The notes below the pieces were generated by a model that was given only the letters and a program-made list of their open reading frames with translations, was not told the origin of the DNA and searched no databases. Both the position numbers and the translations under genes were made by a program. A stretch of 64,000 nt of DNA. Origin: Orrella dioscoreae (lineage in GTDB: Bacteria; Pseudomonadota; Gammaproteobacteria; Burkholderiales; Burkholderiaceae_B). Shown one piece after another: positions 1 through 8,439 of this stretch. The stretch spans positions 2,914,001 to 2,978,000 of the forward strand of contig NZ_LT907988.1 of NCBI RefSeq assembly GCF_900089455.2. Reading direction: 5' to 3'. The first letter of the stretch is position 1. Every line of letters begins with the position of its first letter.

Positions 1-442
1 GCCGTTCGCGATGGCTGAGCACGTCATTGGCCAGCCGGGTGAGCGCATCGATCTCGACCTTGCGTGACCGTCGCCCCCCCGCCCCAAGAGACGGATGGAA
101 CTCCAACGCCCCCATGCCCCGCGTGCCGATGTAGCACAACCGTTCCACCGGGTTGAAGCTGCTGGCTGCCCTGCCCTGCGTCACCAGCCACGCATCTATC
201 AGGGCATTGCCGAACTTGTCCGGCAATGAGTCGGCCAGCAAACCAGGCAAGCCCTTGAATGCCTCTCGCGGCAAGCCGGGGAATTCGTAAGGATCGGACC
301 CGAGCGGCATCGTCAACGGCGCCAGCTCGATCCGGCTTTGCGCAAAGTCGGGCATGTACTGGAACACCGCCAGTTGGCGATCTTCCAGCCAGCTCACTGC
401 GCCAATCTCCTTACCCCACAGGCGGACGGTGGCATTGGTCAC
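1..442 (-). CDS. hipA: HipA-like serine/threonine kinase toxin, N-terminal part (truncated by window edge)
   Basis: Translating the minus strand from a GTG at 442 gives VTNATVRLWGKEIGAVSW..., then ...FPGLPREAFKGLPGLLADSLPDKFGNALIDAW.... This is the N-terminal HipA 'couple' domain with the conserved F-GLPGLLADSLPDKFGN-L segment. HipA toxins phosphorylate cellular targets such as GltX and are held inactive by the HipB antitoxin. The GTG start overlaps the TGA of the upstream HTH gene (GTGA), indicating translational coupling. About 147 codons are visible with no internal stop; the kinase catalytic half lies beyond the window, so intactness cannot be judged. Confidence 0.85.
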   Translation of the reverse strand, partial: MTNATVRLWGKEIGAVSWLEDRQLAVFQYMPDFAQSRIELAPLTMPLGSDPYEFPGLPREAFKGLPGLLADSLPDKFGNALIDAWLVTQGRAASSFNPVERLCYIGTRGMGALEFHPSLGAGGRRSRKVEIDALTRLANDVLSHRER

Positions 443-801
443 GCGTCGTCCTCCTCACCCCAGGCCCAGTCCGTGGCCTTGGCCGTCGTTGTGCTCTGCT
501 CACGTGCACGGCGGCGTTCGCGATCACCATGGCGAACACGTTCGACCGGCCGGACATCCGGGTCTGGCAGGCATTCAAGCAATCGCCCTTCCAGCCCCAG
601 TACGCTCAACACCCGCAGCAACGTCTCCAGCGAGGTGTTCTCACCCGCTTCTAGACGTTTGATGCTGCTGATGGAAGCCCCCGACTCGCGCGCCACATGC
701 GCCTGGGTCAGGTTCCTGCTCAGGCGCAACTTGGCAACCCGCGACCCCAAGGAATGCAGACTCTCTGCCAATGTAGAAGGCGAATTCCCGTAATATTCCA
801 T
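439..801 (-). CDS. hipB: HipB-like XRE-family antitoxin
   Basis: Small HTH_3 protein: LGSRVAKLRLSRNLTQAHVARESGASISSIKRLEAGENTSLETLLRVLSVLGLEGRL is a complete Cro/C1-type helix-turn-helix. A basic, probably disordered tail ends in acidic residues. It is immediately upstream of, and overlaps by 4 nt, the hipA start, the usual antitoxin-first order. The ORF is open back to a TTG at 831, but I favour the ATG at 801 (ATG at 813 is the alternative) because no Shine-Dalgarno sequence decides it and 801 gives an antitoxin-sized protein. Likely autoregulates through the palindromes at 836-928. Confidence 0.8.
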   Translation of the reverse strand: MEYYGNSPSTLAESLHSLGSRVAKLRLSRNLTQAHVARESGASISSIKRLEAGENTSLETLLRVLSVLGLEGRLLECLPDPDVRPVERVRHGDRERRRAREQSTTTAKATDWAWGEEDDA

Positions 802-835
802 ATGTGGAACCATATCACGTACAAACGTCAATAGT

Positions 836-928
836 AGCTCTCATAAGAGCTTTTTAAGGATAAAAAATTTAGCCTCATATAAGAGCGATAAAATGCAATA
901 ATCGAGCTTTATAGCTCATATATGAGCT
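836..928. promoter_or_regulatory. Three CTC-N6-GAG palindromic operators upstream of hipBA
   Basis: Three palindromes share the form CTC-N6-GAG: 836-851 (AGCTCTCATAAGAGCT, 6-bp perfect arms), 874-885 (CTCATATAAGAG) and 913-928 (AGCTCATATATGAGCT, a perfect 16-bp palindrome). Their CTC starts lie 36 and 41 bp apart, all within 100 bp upstream of the hipB-like start in an AT-rich patch. Multiple spaced palindromes ahead of hipBA match the known arrangement in which HipB/HipAB cooperatively repress their own promoter. The assignment to this HipB is inferred from position. Confidence 0.65.
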
Positions 929-1056
929 TCAGTTCCACTCCGGCAAGAGTGCCTCTCACGGCGTCAGACAACAGCCCTACCGACTGATCGACGATTAGCG
1001 CCGGCGCCCGCTGAAACAGGCTTTCCCCGGCTCTACCTGGCAGTGATGCCCGGACT

Positions 1057-1548
1057 TCATGCCCACAACGTCCGACGGTGCAGGGACAACGATCCGGCCA
1101 GCTTCGCCACGTTGCGCCAGACCTGCTTTGGGGGCTGGTGTGTATGCGAGGCAGTCTCCTCCACAGCCATCACGACGACAGGCACGGGCGCCTCATCCAG
1201 CAAATGCGTCAGGTGCGGAGCAAATGAAGCAGGCACTTCACCGCTCGCCAGGGCCTGCTCCAGCGTCTCGGGCGCCAGTTCTTGCGCATAGCTGACACTA
1301 GCGGTCTTGGCCGCCATCCACAGGCCGCGCTTCTTCCGCCGCGCTTGGGTATCCAGCTTAGGACTGTCCAGGCCCAGAACAGCCATGACCTGACCCACCC
1401 GGTTGACACCCAGATCGCTCAGGGTGCCGTTCTCCAGGCCGACCAGGGTCTGACGAGACAGGCCGCTCAGGTGCGCCAACTGCGCTTGGGACAGGCCCAG
1501 CTCAGAGCGCCGGGTCCGCACGGCATGGCCGATATCGATTAGGTTCAT
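1057..1548 (-). CDS. XRE-family transcriptional regulator
   Basis: The N-terminal 70 residues are a clear HTH_3 domain (IGHAVRTRRSELGLSQAQLAHLSGLSRQTLVGLENGTLSDLGVNRVGQVMAVLGL). The C-terminal 90 residues, with VWRNVAKLAGSL near the end, I do not recognise. I start it at the ATG at 1548; the ORF is open to a TTG at 1560. It diverges from the large helicase/Wadjet operon across a 210-bp gap, so it is the obvious candidate regulator of that operon. Equally, it could belong with the hipBA-type module downstream, whose regulators often look like this. No toxin partner is seen directly downstream of it (949-1056 has no convincing ORF). Confidence 0.75.
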   Translation of the reverse strand: MNLIDIGHAVRTRRSELGLSQAQLAHLSGLSRQTLVGLENGTLSDLGVNRVGQVMAVLGLDSPKLDTQARRKKRGLWMAAKTASVSYAQELAPETLEQALASGEVPASFAPHLTHLLDEAPVPVVVMAVEETASHTHQPPKQVWRNVAKLAGSLSLHRRTLWA

Positions 1549-1710
1549 GGCGGATAGCAAGCGGATAAAGTGTCTGATATTTTTTACATATTACTTCTGC
1601 CTGCCAGGGCCTGCAAGAACTGGATCCGACGGCCGCGGATCTACCTCCCGTGCCGCCATGGCCCTTACTCGCCGAAATGTCTGGCAACTAGAGCTAATAT
1701 CGTGGCAGGA

Positions 1711-1735
1711 CGTAACAGTGCGTAATGCGCGTTAC
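1711..1735. promoter_or_regulatory. Possible operator between XRE gene and helicase/Wadjet operon
   Basis: The divergent gap contains GTAAC (1712-1716) and its inverse GTTAC (1731-1735) around a central CGTAATGCGC, about 25 bp upstream of the start of the helicase gene. Short arms make this weak. It is listed because it is the only dyad I see in the 1549-1758 gap between a regulator and the operon it may control. Confidence 0.25.
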
Positions 1736-1758
1736 AGCGGGGTACCACAGGGGATTCC

Positions 1759-4700
1759 ATGGACGAGACACAACCGCAAGGTTCGGCCGCCGCTGCCGAA
1801 CCGAAGATTGACGCAACCCTGATCGCCAAATTGAACCTGGCGGACTTTCAGAATGCAGTCCCGTTGGTCCGGGATCTATGGTTGATCAACGAGACCGACC
1901 AGACGCATGAGCAAGTCGAGTTGGTCCTGACTTCCGATCCGCCCTTCCTGAAACCGCGCCGGTGGCGGATCGACACGCTGGCAGCGGGCTCCCGCTATCC
2001 GATCCGCGACCTGGATGTGAACCTGGACGGCGGATTGCTGGCTCGGCTCACCGAAGCCGAGACGGCCGCAGTCTCACTGGCACTGCGCAAAGTGGACGCA
2101 GATGCCTCCGCCCCTGCCCTCGCGCAACGCGATATCCACCTGGAGTTGCTCCCCCGCAATCAATGGGGAGGTATCTCACATCTGCCCGACCTGGTCGCCG
2201 CCTTCGTCCAGCCCAACGATCCGGCCGTGGATCGACTGCTCAAGCGAACCGCCGAGGTGCTGCGCCAGAACGATCGCAATCCTGCGCTGGACGGATATGC
2301 CGGCGGTGCCAAGCGCGCCTGGGAACTGGCTTCGGCCATCTGGAGCGCCACGGCCGGCATGCAACTGGACTATGCCTTGCCGCCCGCCAGCTTCGAGCAG
2401 TCGGGCCAGAAGGTGCGCAGTCCCAGCCAGATCGAAAGCTCGGGACTGGGAACGTGTTTTGACCTAGCTTTGCTGTTCTGCGCCGCACTTGAGCAGGCAG
2501 GATTGAACCCCCTGCTTGTCTTCACAGAGGGTCACGCCTTTGCCGGCGTCTGGCTGCAACCCGAAGAATTCTCTACCACGGTCGTCGACGATGTGACCGC
2601 GTTGCGCAAGCGCCTCAGGCTCAAGGAACTGGTGCTGTTCGAGACCACCCTGACCACGCAGCGCCCTACCGCCGCCTTCAGCTATGCAACCGAACGCGGC
2701 GTCCAGCAGGTGGACGAATCCCGGGACGCGGAATTCCGATTGGCCGTAGACATCCGCCGGGCCCGGCTGCAGCGCATCAAACCATTGGCCAGCGCGGAAG
2801 CGCTCACTGCTGGTGCACCAGATACCGAAGCGTCATCAGCCACACCTGCCGTTCCCACGATCGAAGACGCGCCTGACCTTCCGGACAGCGCGCCGGCCAA
2901 TGCGGAAGATGCCAGCCAACTCGATCCCAAGGACCGCCTGCTTCGCTGGCAACGCAAGCTGCTGGACCTTTCACTACGCAACAATCTGCTCAACTTCAAG
3001 GGCGGCAAGAAGTCGCTCAAACTGGAAGCGCCGGACCCCGCGGCGTTGGAAGACCTCCTGGCCAGCGGCCAGTCCCTGAAGCTGCGCCCGCGTCCGGACC
3101 TGATGGACGGCGCCGATCCTCGTGATCAGGCCATCTACGAAGCCCGCGAACGCGAGAACGTACGTCGCGCGCACGCATTGGAGGCTCTGCAGAAACGCGA
3201 GGTTTTCGTCGGCGTTCCCGAAACCGAGCTCGATTCACGTCTGACCGAGCTGTTCCGCGGCGCCCGCACGACTTTGCAGGAAGGCGGTGCCAATACGCTG
3301 TATCTCGCCCTCGGCTTCCTATCCTGGACACGCGAAGACCGCGACGGCCAGCGCTACCGCGCTCCGTTGATCCTGGTGCCGGTCAGCCTGCAGCGCAAGA
3401 GCGCCCGCTCGGGCTTCACGCTCTGCCTGCACGACGACGAGCCCCGCTTCAATCCGACCTTGATCGAGATGTTGCGCCAGGACTTCGACCTGAGCCTAGG
3501 CGCCCTCGAAGGTGCGCTGCCGCAAGACGAGACCGGCCTGGATGTCGCTGCGGTCTGGAAAATCGTCGGCCACGCCATCAAGGACATCAAGGGCTGGGAA
3601 GTCACCGAGGACGTGGTGCTGTCCATGTTCTCGTTCGCCAAGTACCTGATGTGGAAAGACCTGGCCGAGCACAGCGAACAGTTGCGCGAAAACCCGGTCG
3701 TGCGCCACCTGCTGGACACCCCGCGCGATGCCTATCCACCGGGTGCTCCGTTCCCGCAGGTGCGTGAACTGGACCAACACTTCGACCCCAAGCAGATGTT
3801 CTGCCCCTTGCCGGCGGATTCCTCGCAGTTGTCGGCCGTGCTGGCCGCCTCGCAGGGCAAGGACTTCGTCCTGATCGGTCCACCGGGGACGGGCAAGAGC
3901 CAGACCATCGCTAACCTGATCGCCCAATCCCTGGCACAGGGCCGGCGCGTCCTCTTCGTATCCGAGAAAATCGCGGCACTGGACGTCGTCTACCGGCGCC
4001 TGCGTGAAATCGGCCTGGGCGAGTTCTGCCTGGAGCTGCACTCGAGCAAGGCCCGCAAACTTGACGTACTGGCCCAATTGCAGTCCGCCTGGTCCAGCAG
4101 CGGCCAGGCCGACGCCGAGCAGTGGCGGGCAGAAGCCGACAAACTCAAACGTCTGCGCGATGCGCTGAACATCTATGTGGAACGCCTTCACCAGCGTCGC
4201 AGCAACGGCTTGAGCCTGTTCGATGCCATCGGCACCGTCAGCGCGGGACACGACGTCCCGACACTCCCCTTGGCCTGGCCCGCTGCTGATCAACACGATC
4301 ATGTTGGCATCGAACAGCTGCGCAGTGCCGTGGACCGCCTGGAAGTCAATGCACAAGCCATTGGCCATTCCGCGCTGGCGCAGCACCCCCTCGCCCTGGT
4401 TGGCCAGGGAGACTGGTCGCCCACCTGGCAGCAACAGCTGATCGCCGCTGCGCGTGAGGTGCTTCCCGCTGCCCAGGCGACGATCGAATCCGCCCAGGCA
4501 TTTATCCAGGCCATCGGCCTGCCCTCACCCACGTTGACGCCCGAAACCTGCGAAGCGCTGCTGCTGCTCGCTCAACGCCTGCCTTTGGCGGCGGGACGTG
4601 ATTGGCGCTTTGTCCTGCGGCCCGACGCACGCAGCCTGAGCCAACGCTTGCAGGAAGGCGCGGCACTGGTGCGCCGCCATGCGGAACTGAACATGCAGTT

Positions 4701-7700
4701 GTCCACGCCGTGGCCAACCTCTGTCATGACCGCCTGCGTCGACGGGCTGGCCCTGCTCACCGAACATCAGCAGACTCATGGCGAGCTTAGCGAGCCCTGG
4801 CCGGTACGCATCACCGTCCAGCTCAACCAGGCACTAGGCCTGCTGGCCCAGCTCAGCGAGCATCATGCTGCCCTGTCGGCTCCCTACGGCGAGACGATCG
4901 AACAGCTTGACGTCGCCCAGTTGCAGCAAATGTGGGAACAGGCCGAGCAGACGTTCTGGCCAAAGTCGTGGCTGGGTAAACGCAAGGTCACAGCTCAACT
5001 GTCCAGCGCCACTACAGGCGGCTCGCAGCCAGACGTCGCCAACGATCTGCAGCATTGGAATGCCATCCGCGTCTTGCGCCAGCAGATCCAGGCCATCGCT
5101 CCAGGCGCGGAATGTGCGGACGTTTGGACGGGACTGGACACAGAACAGGACAAGGTGCGCACGGCCCTGCGCTGGCAAACCGCCCTGGCTGCCGTACGCG
5201 AAAGCCAAGCCTGGGAAGACGACGGCTTCGACGTCATCGCCAATGGCCAATGCGGAGCCACCCTGCAAGCCGATCTGCAGCGGGCTCGGCGACTGCGCCA
5301 ACTCGACCAGGACATTGCTGCACAGGCATCGCTGGAAACAACGACCGACGGCCTATGGGCAGGCCATGCCACGCAAATCGACCGCCTGCGAGTCGCACTC
5401 GACTTCCTGAGCGACTGGCGCAGCCATGCTCAGCAAGGTGCTTTGGACACCCATATCTTGGTTGAAGAAGGCGCTTGCGGCCCCAAGCTGGCACGCGACC
5501 ACCAGACGCTTCGCCAGCGAGCCGATACAGAACAGGCGCTGACCGCCCTGGACGACTTGCGAGAGTCCACCGCGGGCATGTGGAAAGGTCTCGCCACCAA
5601 TCTGGATGACCTCGAACAGGCCTGCCAACTGCGGGAAGATCTGGCTGCCGTGCTGGCCCGCCTGGCCACCTCGCCCGAACAGATCTCTGCCTGCAAGGCA
5701 CCGCTGCATGCGCTATTGGGCGATGCCAACGCACTGCTGGAGCCAGGCGGCCGCATCGCGCTGGCCGGCGCGCGATACGTGGAGAAATGGGAACAGTTGC
5801 TACCCCGACGCGAGGCATTAGCGACAACCGGACATTTTGCCGAGGCCGCCCAGACGCAGTGGCAGTCTTTGTCACTCGACGGGCTGATCGAGCAAAGTCA
5901 GTCCATCGTGCGCGCCGAACATGGTCTGCGCAGTTGGTGCGCATGGCGCCAGGCGCGCGACGAGGCGCTGGCACTCGGGCTGACCACGCTGGTCCAGGGC
6001 ATCGAGCAAGGCCAGGTCGGCCCGGACCAAGCACGCCGAACTTTCGAGACCAACTACGCGCGCTGGTGGCTCAACGCCGTGGTCGATCATGAGCCGGTCA
6101 TTCGCGGTTTCGTCAGCGCCGAGCACGAACAGCGCATCCGCGATTTCCGCGAGCTCGATGAGCGCTTCACCTCCCTGACCCGGGACTGGCTGCGTGCCCG
6201 CCTGTGCGCCGACCTGCCCTCGCAGGACAACGTCAGCCGCAACTCCGAATGGGGGCTGCTGCGGCACGAGATGGGCAAGAAGCGCGCGCACCTACCCTTG
6301 CGCGAACTGATGGCCCAGATTCCCGAGGCGCTGACCAAGCTCACGCCCTGCCTGCTGATGAGCCCGCTGTCCATCGCCCAGTACCTCCAGGCCGGGGCCA
6401 ACGCATTCGACCTGGTGATCTTCGACGAAGCCTCGCAGATCCCGGTCTGGGATGCGATCGGTGCCATCGCCCGCGGCCGCCAGGTCGTCATGGTCGGCGA
6501 CCCCAAACAGTTGCCGCCGACCTCCTTCTTCGACCGCGCCGAATCCGGGCTGGACGACGAAGACGTCGAGGCCGACCTGGAAAGTATCCTCGACGAGTGC
6601 ATCGGCGCCAATCTGCCGACACGGAATCTGAACTGGCACTACCGTTCCCGACATGAAAGCCTGATCGCCTTCTCCAACCATGCCTACTACGACGGCGGTC
6701 TGGTTACCTTTCCTTCCCCCGTCACCAATGATCGCGCGGTCAGCTTGCAATTGGTGTCGGGTGCCTATCAGAAGGGAGGCACGCGGACCAACCCCGCAGA
6801 GGCCAAGGCGCTGGTCGCCGATGTCGTGGCGCGGCTGACGACCCCCGGTTTCCGAGAAAGCGGGCTGACGATCGGCGTGGTCACCTTCAACGCCGAGCAG
6901 CAGAAGCTGATCGAGGATTTGCTCGACGACGCACGACGCAAGGACCCACGTCTGGAGCCCTACTTCGCCGAGGACGAGTTGGAACCGCTGTTCGTCAAGA
7001 ACCTGGAGAGCGTGCAGGGCGACGAGCGCGATCTCATCTATTTTTCCATCACCTACGGCCCGGACCCCGCAGGCCAACTGGCCATGAACTTCGGCCCGCT
7101 CAACCGCCAAGGCGGCGAGCGCCGGCTCAACGTGGCCATTACCCGTGCACGTCACGAACTGCGCGTGTTCGCCAGCTTCCGGGCCGAGCAGATGGACCTG
7201 GCACGCACCCAGGCCATCGGCGTGCGCGACCTCAAGCACTTCCTGGAATTCGCCGAACGCGGTGCCCGTGCGCTGGTAGAAGCCAACCGCGGCAGCCTGG
7301 GCGGCTTCGAGAGTCCCTTTGAACAGGCCGTGGCCACCGCACTGGCCCGGCGCGGCTGGCAAGTCCAGCCACAGATCGGCGCCTCTTCGTTCCGTGTCGA
7401 CCTCGGTATCGTCGATCCCGACGCAGCCGGACGTTATCTGGCCGGTGTGGAGTGCGATGGCGCCACCTATCATCGCAGCGCCACTGCGCGCGATCGCGAC
7501 AAGCTGCGCGAGCAAGTCCTGCGCGGCCTGGGATGGGACATTGTTCGCGTCTGGTCCACCGACTGGTGGATCGATCCGGCCGGCACGCTCGACAGGCTGG
7601 ATGCCCGGCTGCGAGCCGTGCTCACGGCCCAGCGCGAGCGGCGTGCAGAAGAGGCAGAGCGCGAAGCCGAGGCCGAGCGCCTGGCGCAGGCGGCCATCGC

Positions 7701-8391
7701 TCAAGCCATGGCGTCAGTGATGAAGCCGGACGAGGAAACGGCGGCCCCCATCCAGGCACCAGACCCGATCGCACCGGAAGTCTCGGCGACAGCTCCATTG
7801 CAGCAAGTCGAGGAAGTCTTTGCTCGCCAGGTCTCCGCGGGAGCAGCCCATGCCGATGCCGAAGAAATAACGCCACCGGAAGCCTCGCTCTATCGGGTTA
7901 CAGATCCCACCGAAGCTGTCGCCGGGGCCAATCCCGATAGATTCTTTGACGGTGAGTACAACGACATCCTGTCGGCCATGATCGCGCACGTCGTCGATCA
8001 CGAGGGGCCCGTGCTCGACGCGCTGCTGGCCCGTCGCATCGCCCGTGCCCACGGCTGGCTGCGCACGGGCGGACGGATCCGCGAGCGCGTGTTCCAACTT
8101 GCTCGGGCCCGCTATCGGACGACAGATGAAGAGGTTGGCACGTTCTACTGGCCCGAGCATCTTGCCCCCTCAACGGAGCCGCCTTTCCGGGCGCCCGCCG
8201 ACGAGGACAGCGTGCGGGCGGCCGATGAGATCAGTCTTCCAGAACTGGCTTCTCTGGCCCGTGCCGTGATCGCGCAAGGGACGGAAGGCGAAGCCGTGTA
8301 TTACGCAATGGCGCGGAAACTGGGCCTTCAGCAACTGCGGGCCTCCAGCCGAGTACGCCTAGCACAAGCCGTACATTCGACAGGACATTAG
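1759..8391 (+). CDS. DUF4011/DUF3320 superfamily-1 helicase with Vsr-like nuclease and transglutaminase-like N-terminal domain
   Basis: A 2210-residue multidomain protein. Residues about 220-270 resemble a transglutaminase/cysteine-peptidase core: GTCFDLALLFCAALEQAG with C233, then EGHAFAGVW with H259. DUF4011 begins near 391 (LLRWQRKLLDLSLRNNLL). The split SF1 helicase has Walker A GPPGTGKS at 707-714 and Walker B DEAS at 1556-1559 followed by GDPKQLPPTSFF; a long, low-conservation helical insert lies between. Residues about 1850-1960 are an MTES_1575/Vsr-like nuclease (FRVDLGI with D1881, GVECDGA with E1898/D1900, then LGWDIVRVWSTDWW). DUF3320 is near 2065-2115. Such proteins are typical of defence islands. 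It precedes jetA by 48 nt on the same strand, so co-transcription is likely. Start ATG follows an AGGGGA site. Confidence 0.85.
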   Translation: MDETQPQGSAAAAEPKIDATLIAKLNLADFQNAVPLVRDLWLINETDQTHEQVELVLTSDPPFLKPRRWRIDTLAAGSRYPIRDLDVNLDGGLLARLTEAETAAVSLALRKVDADASAPALAQRDIHLELLPRNQWGGISHLPDLVAAFVQPNDPAVDRLLKRTAEVLRQNDRNPALDGYAGGAKRAWELASAIWSATAGMQLDYALPPASFEQSGQKVRSPSQIESSGLGTCFDLALLFCAALEQAGLNPLLVFTEGHAFAGVWLQPEEFSTTVVDDVTALRKRLRLKELVLFETTLTTQRPTAAFSYATERGVQQVDESRDAEFRLAVDIRRARLQRIKPLASAEALTAGAPDTEASSATPAVPTIEDAPDLPDSAPANAEDASQLDPKDRLLRWQRKLLDLSLRNNLLNFKGGKKSLKLEAPDPAALEDLLASGQSLKLRPRPDLMDGADPRDQAIYEARERENVRRAHALEALQKREVFVGVPETELDSRLTELFRGARTTLQEGGANTLYLALGFLSWTREDRDGQRYRAPLILVPVSLQRKSARSGFTLCLHDDEPRFNPTLIEMLRQDFDLSLGALEGALPQDETGLDVAAVWKIVGHAIKDIKGWEVTEDVVLSMFSFAKYLMWKDLAEHSEQLRENPVVRHLLDTPRDAYPPGAPFPQVRELDQHFDPKQMFCPLPADSSQLSAVLAASQGKDFVLIGPPGTGKSQTIANLIAQSLAQGRRVLFVSEKIAALDVVYRRLREIGLGEFCLELHSSKARKLDVLAQLQSAWSSSGQADAEQWRAEADKLKRLRDALNIYVERLHQRRSNGLSLFDAIGTVSAGHDVPTLPLAWPAADQHDHVGIEQLRSAVDRLEVNAQAIGHSALAQHPLALVGQGDWSPTWQQQLIAAAREVLPAAQATIESAQAFIQAIGLPSPTLTPETCEALLLLAQRLPLAAGRDWRFVLRPDARSLSQRLQEGAALVRRHAELNMQLSTPWPTSVMTACVDGLALLTEHQQTHGELSEPWPVRITVQLNQALGLLAQLSEHHAALSAPYGETIEQLDVAQLQQMWEQAEQTFWPKSWLGKRKVTAQLSSATTGGSQPDVANDLQHWNAIRVLRQQIQAIAPGAECADVWTGLDTEQDKVRTALRWQTALAAVRESQAWEDDGFDVIANGQCGATLQADLQRARRLRQLDQDIAAQASLETTTDGLWAGHATQIDRLRVALDFLSDWRSHAQQGALDTHILVEEGACGPKLARDHQTLRQRADTEQALTALDDLRESTAGMWKGLATNLDDLEQACQLREDLAAVLARLATSPEQISACKAPLHALLGDANALLEPGGRIALAGARYVEKWEQLLPRREALATTGHFAEAAQTQWQSLSLDGLIEQSQSIVRAEHGLRSWCAWRQARDEALALGLTTLVQGIEQGQVGPDQARRTFETNYARWWLNAVVDHEPVIRGFVSAEHEQRIRDFRELDERFTSLTRDWLRARLCADLPSQDNVSRNSEWGLLRHEMGKKRAHLPLRELMAQIPEALTKLTPCLLMSPLSIAQYLQAGANAFDLVIFDEASQIPVWDAIGAIARGRQVVMVGDPKQLPPTSFFDRAESGLDDEDVEADLESILDECIGANLPTRNLNWHYRSRHESLIAFSNHAYYDGGLVTFPSPVTNDRAVSLQLVSGAYQKGGTRTNPAEAKALVADVVARLTTPGFRESGLTIGVVTFNAEQQKLIEDLLDDARRKDPRLEPYFAEDELEPLFVKNLESVQGDERDLIYFSITYGPDPAGQLAMNFGPLNRQGGERRLNVAITRARHELRVFASFRAEQMDLARTQAIGVRDLKHFLEFAERGARALVEANRGSLGGFESPFEQAVATALARRGWQVQPQIGASSFRVDLGIVDPDAAGRYLAGVECDGATYHRSATARDRDKLREQVLRGLGWDIVRVWSTDWWIDPAGTLDRLDARLRAVLTAQRERRAEEAEREAEAERLAQAAIAQAMASVMKPDEETAAPIQAPDPIAPEVSATAPLQQVEEVFARQVSAGAAHADAEEITPPEASLYRVTDPTEAVAGANPDRFFDGEYNDILSAMIAHVVDHEGPVLDALLARRIARAHGWLRTGGRIRERVFQLARARYRTTDEEVGTFYWPEHLAPSTEPPFRAPADEDSVRAADEISLPELASLARAVIAQGTEGEAVYYAMARKLGLQQLRASSRVRLAQAVHSTGH

Positions 8392-8425
8392 GCAGACGTT
8401 CGTAGGAAGGGAACCATACCGTACC

Positions 8426-8431
8426 AGGAGG
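8426..8431 (+). promoter_or_regulatory. Shine-Dalgarno AGGAGG deciding the TTG start of jetA
   Basis: A perfect AGGAGG lies 8 nt before the TTG at 8440, and no in-frame ATG or GTG lies close by. This supports TTG as the jetA start. Confidence 0.6.
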
Positions 8432-8439
8432 AACCACCA

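Noticed and set aside
3496-4434. 312-codon minus-strand frame inside the helicase gene
   Set aside because: Shadow of the high-GC helicase gene; no family features and no ribosome-binding site.
6292-7704. 470-codon minus-strand frame inside the helicase gene
   Set aside because: Antisense frame kept open by codon bias; sequence has no domain and overlaps the conserved Walker B and nuclease regions.
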